Assembly (NCBI GenBank): GCA_020637295.1
Contig: JACJWF010000024.1
Coordinates: 1-29,752 of the forward strand
Origin: Acidimicrobiaceae bacterium
GTDB lineage: Bacteria; Actinomycetota; Acidimicrobiia; Acidimicrobiales; Ilumatobacteraceae
Length of the DNA: 29,752 nt
Direction: 5' to 3'
The notes under the pieces were generated by a model. It was not told the origin of the DNA. It ran no database searches and saw only the letters and a list, made by a program, of their open reading frames with translations. Shown in pieces: positions 29,221 through 29,752 of this stretch (its first letter is position 1; every line of letters begins with the position of its first letter). Made by a program: the position numbers and the translations under genes.

Positions 29221-29698
29221 CGCCGCCACCGGCCGTCGCCGCTTCTCCCGCGGCATCGTCGTGTCCGTGGACATCGACGCCACCCCCGAGGCCGTGTGGG
29301 CCGTGGTCGAGCCCGTGGAGCGCCATGTGGACTGGATGCACGACGCCGTCGCCATCCGCTTCACCGGGGAGCAGCAGCGAGGCGTGGGCACCGAGTTCCT
29401 GTGCGACACCAAGGTCGGCCCGATCACGCTGGTCGACCGGATGGAGATCACCGAGTGGGAGGCGCCGCGGGTGATGGGCGTGCGCCACACCGGCGTGGTC
29501 ACCGGCGACGGCCGCTTCACCCTGGAGCCGATCGACCTCGGCCGGCGCACCCGCTTCACCTGGGCCGAGACCCTGACCTTCCCCTGGTGGCTCGGCGGCC
29601 CTCTCGGCGCGCTGGTCGGTGGAAAGCTGGTCCTCCGCCCCATCTGGCGCCGCAACCTCCGCAACCTCCGCCACCTGGTGGAGACCGGCAGCGACTGA
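29213..29698 (+). CDS. SRPBCC-superfamily (polyketide cyclase/dehydrase-like) protein
   Basis: A 161-residue protein of the START/Bet v1-like helix-grip fold. VSVDIDATPEAVWAVVEPVERHVDWMHDAV is the usual first strand and helices. GVGTEFLCDTKVGPITLVDRMEITEWEAPRVMGVRHTGVVTGDGRFTLEPID forms the sheet. The C-terminal helix holds GGPLGALVGGKLVLRPIWRRNLRNLRHLVE. Such proteins bind hydrophobic ligands; the ligand here is unknown. The start overlaps galT by 8 nt, so the two are co-transcribed and probably coupled in translation. After the stop, the last 54 bases of the window contain nothing I can identify. Confidence 0.9.
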   Translation: MPDAATGRRRFSRGIVVSVDIDATPEAVWAVVEPVERHVDWMHDAVAIRFTGEQQRGVGTEFLCDTKVGPITLVDRMEITEWEAPRVMGVRHTGVVTGDGRFTLEPIDLGRRTRFTWAETLTFPWWLGGPLGALVGGKLVLRPIWRRNLRNLRHLVETGSD

Positions 29699-29752
29699 AC
29701 CCTGGTCCCGCGTCGGCACGACCGCTGCGACATCGAGACCACTCTCGGATAC

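Overview
The window is GC-rich bacterial chromosomal DNA packed with genes: about 29 protein genes, no gap over 150 bases, and no mobile element, tRNA, rRNA or CRISPR array that I can see. Gene content and order point to an actinobacterium. Evidence includes a leucine-regulated long-type LeuA, a SerA carrying both the intervening and ACT domains, and ligA beside a MetE-like gene and near mnmA-iscS (an order I recall from Mycobacterium tuberculosis, Rv3014c/Rv3015c/Rv3024c/Rv3025c). Also typical are the MoxR-DUF58-DUF4350-DUF4129 operon with RDD and SpoIIM genes, a 'sunset' domain protein, and widespread leaderless-type starts with a TAnnnT box 6-10 nt before ATG or GTG. My best guess is class Acidimicrobiia (an Ilumatobacter-like lineage); this is inference.

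Layout. 1-2.2 kb (+): 3' end of leuA, a sunset-domain exported protein, a [3Fe-4S] ferredoxin, and a Thr/Pro-rich exported protein. 2.2-6.1 kb: an N-acyl-D-amino-acid deacylase (-) divergent from pyrF (+) with overlapping -10 boxes, then serA (-). 6.2-7.8 kb (+): a polytopic membrane protein and an SCP2 protein. 7.9-12.5 kb (-): an SDR-MFS transporter pair, and a PASTA-domain protein kinase with degenerate catalytic motifs. 12.6-13.0 kb (+): an anchored Ig-like protein. 13.1-16.8 kb (-): MetE-like protein, Pro-rich membrane protein, ligA. 16.9-17.9 kb (+): a membrane protein preceded by a possible 10-codon leader peptide. 17.9-20.1 kb (-): iscS-mnmA, overlapping by 4 nt. 20.1-27.4 kb: the MoxR module, with RDD (-) divergent from SpoIIM-like (+), and a tightly overlapping five-gene operon (-) of membrane protein, DUF4129, DUF4350, MoxR ATPase and DUF58. 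27.4-29.7 kb (+): a methyltransferase, galT and an SRPBCC protein.

How genes work together. IscS and MnmA form one functional unit: sulfur is mobilised from cysteine and used for 2-thiouridine in tRNA. LeuA, SerA and PyrF are housekeeping biosynthesis. The MoxR operon fits a chaperone ATPase working with a DUF58 (vWA-like) partner and several membrane proteins; its substrate is unknown. The kinase resembles PknB-type cell-wall sensors in layout (kinase, linker, one membrane segment, four PASTA domains), but its catalytic site suggests weak or no phosphotransfer.

Beyond the genes, the notable signals are: (i) a three-fold 23-bp tandem repeat that duplicates the -10 box and start codon of the RDD gene; (ii) two identical 28-nt GGGGTT/CCCCAA tracts 10.5 kb apart, one abutting a perfect 28-bp palindrome; (iii) divergent promoters sharing a TA step between the deacylase gene and pyrF; (iv) a possible leaderless leader peptide coupled to a membrane-protein gene by a GTGA overlap; (v) U-less hairpins at all six convergent junctions. 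I found no clear new defence or mobile system; the least understood unit is the MoxR module.
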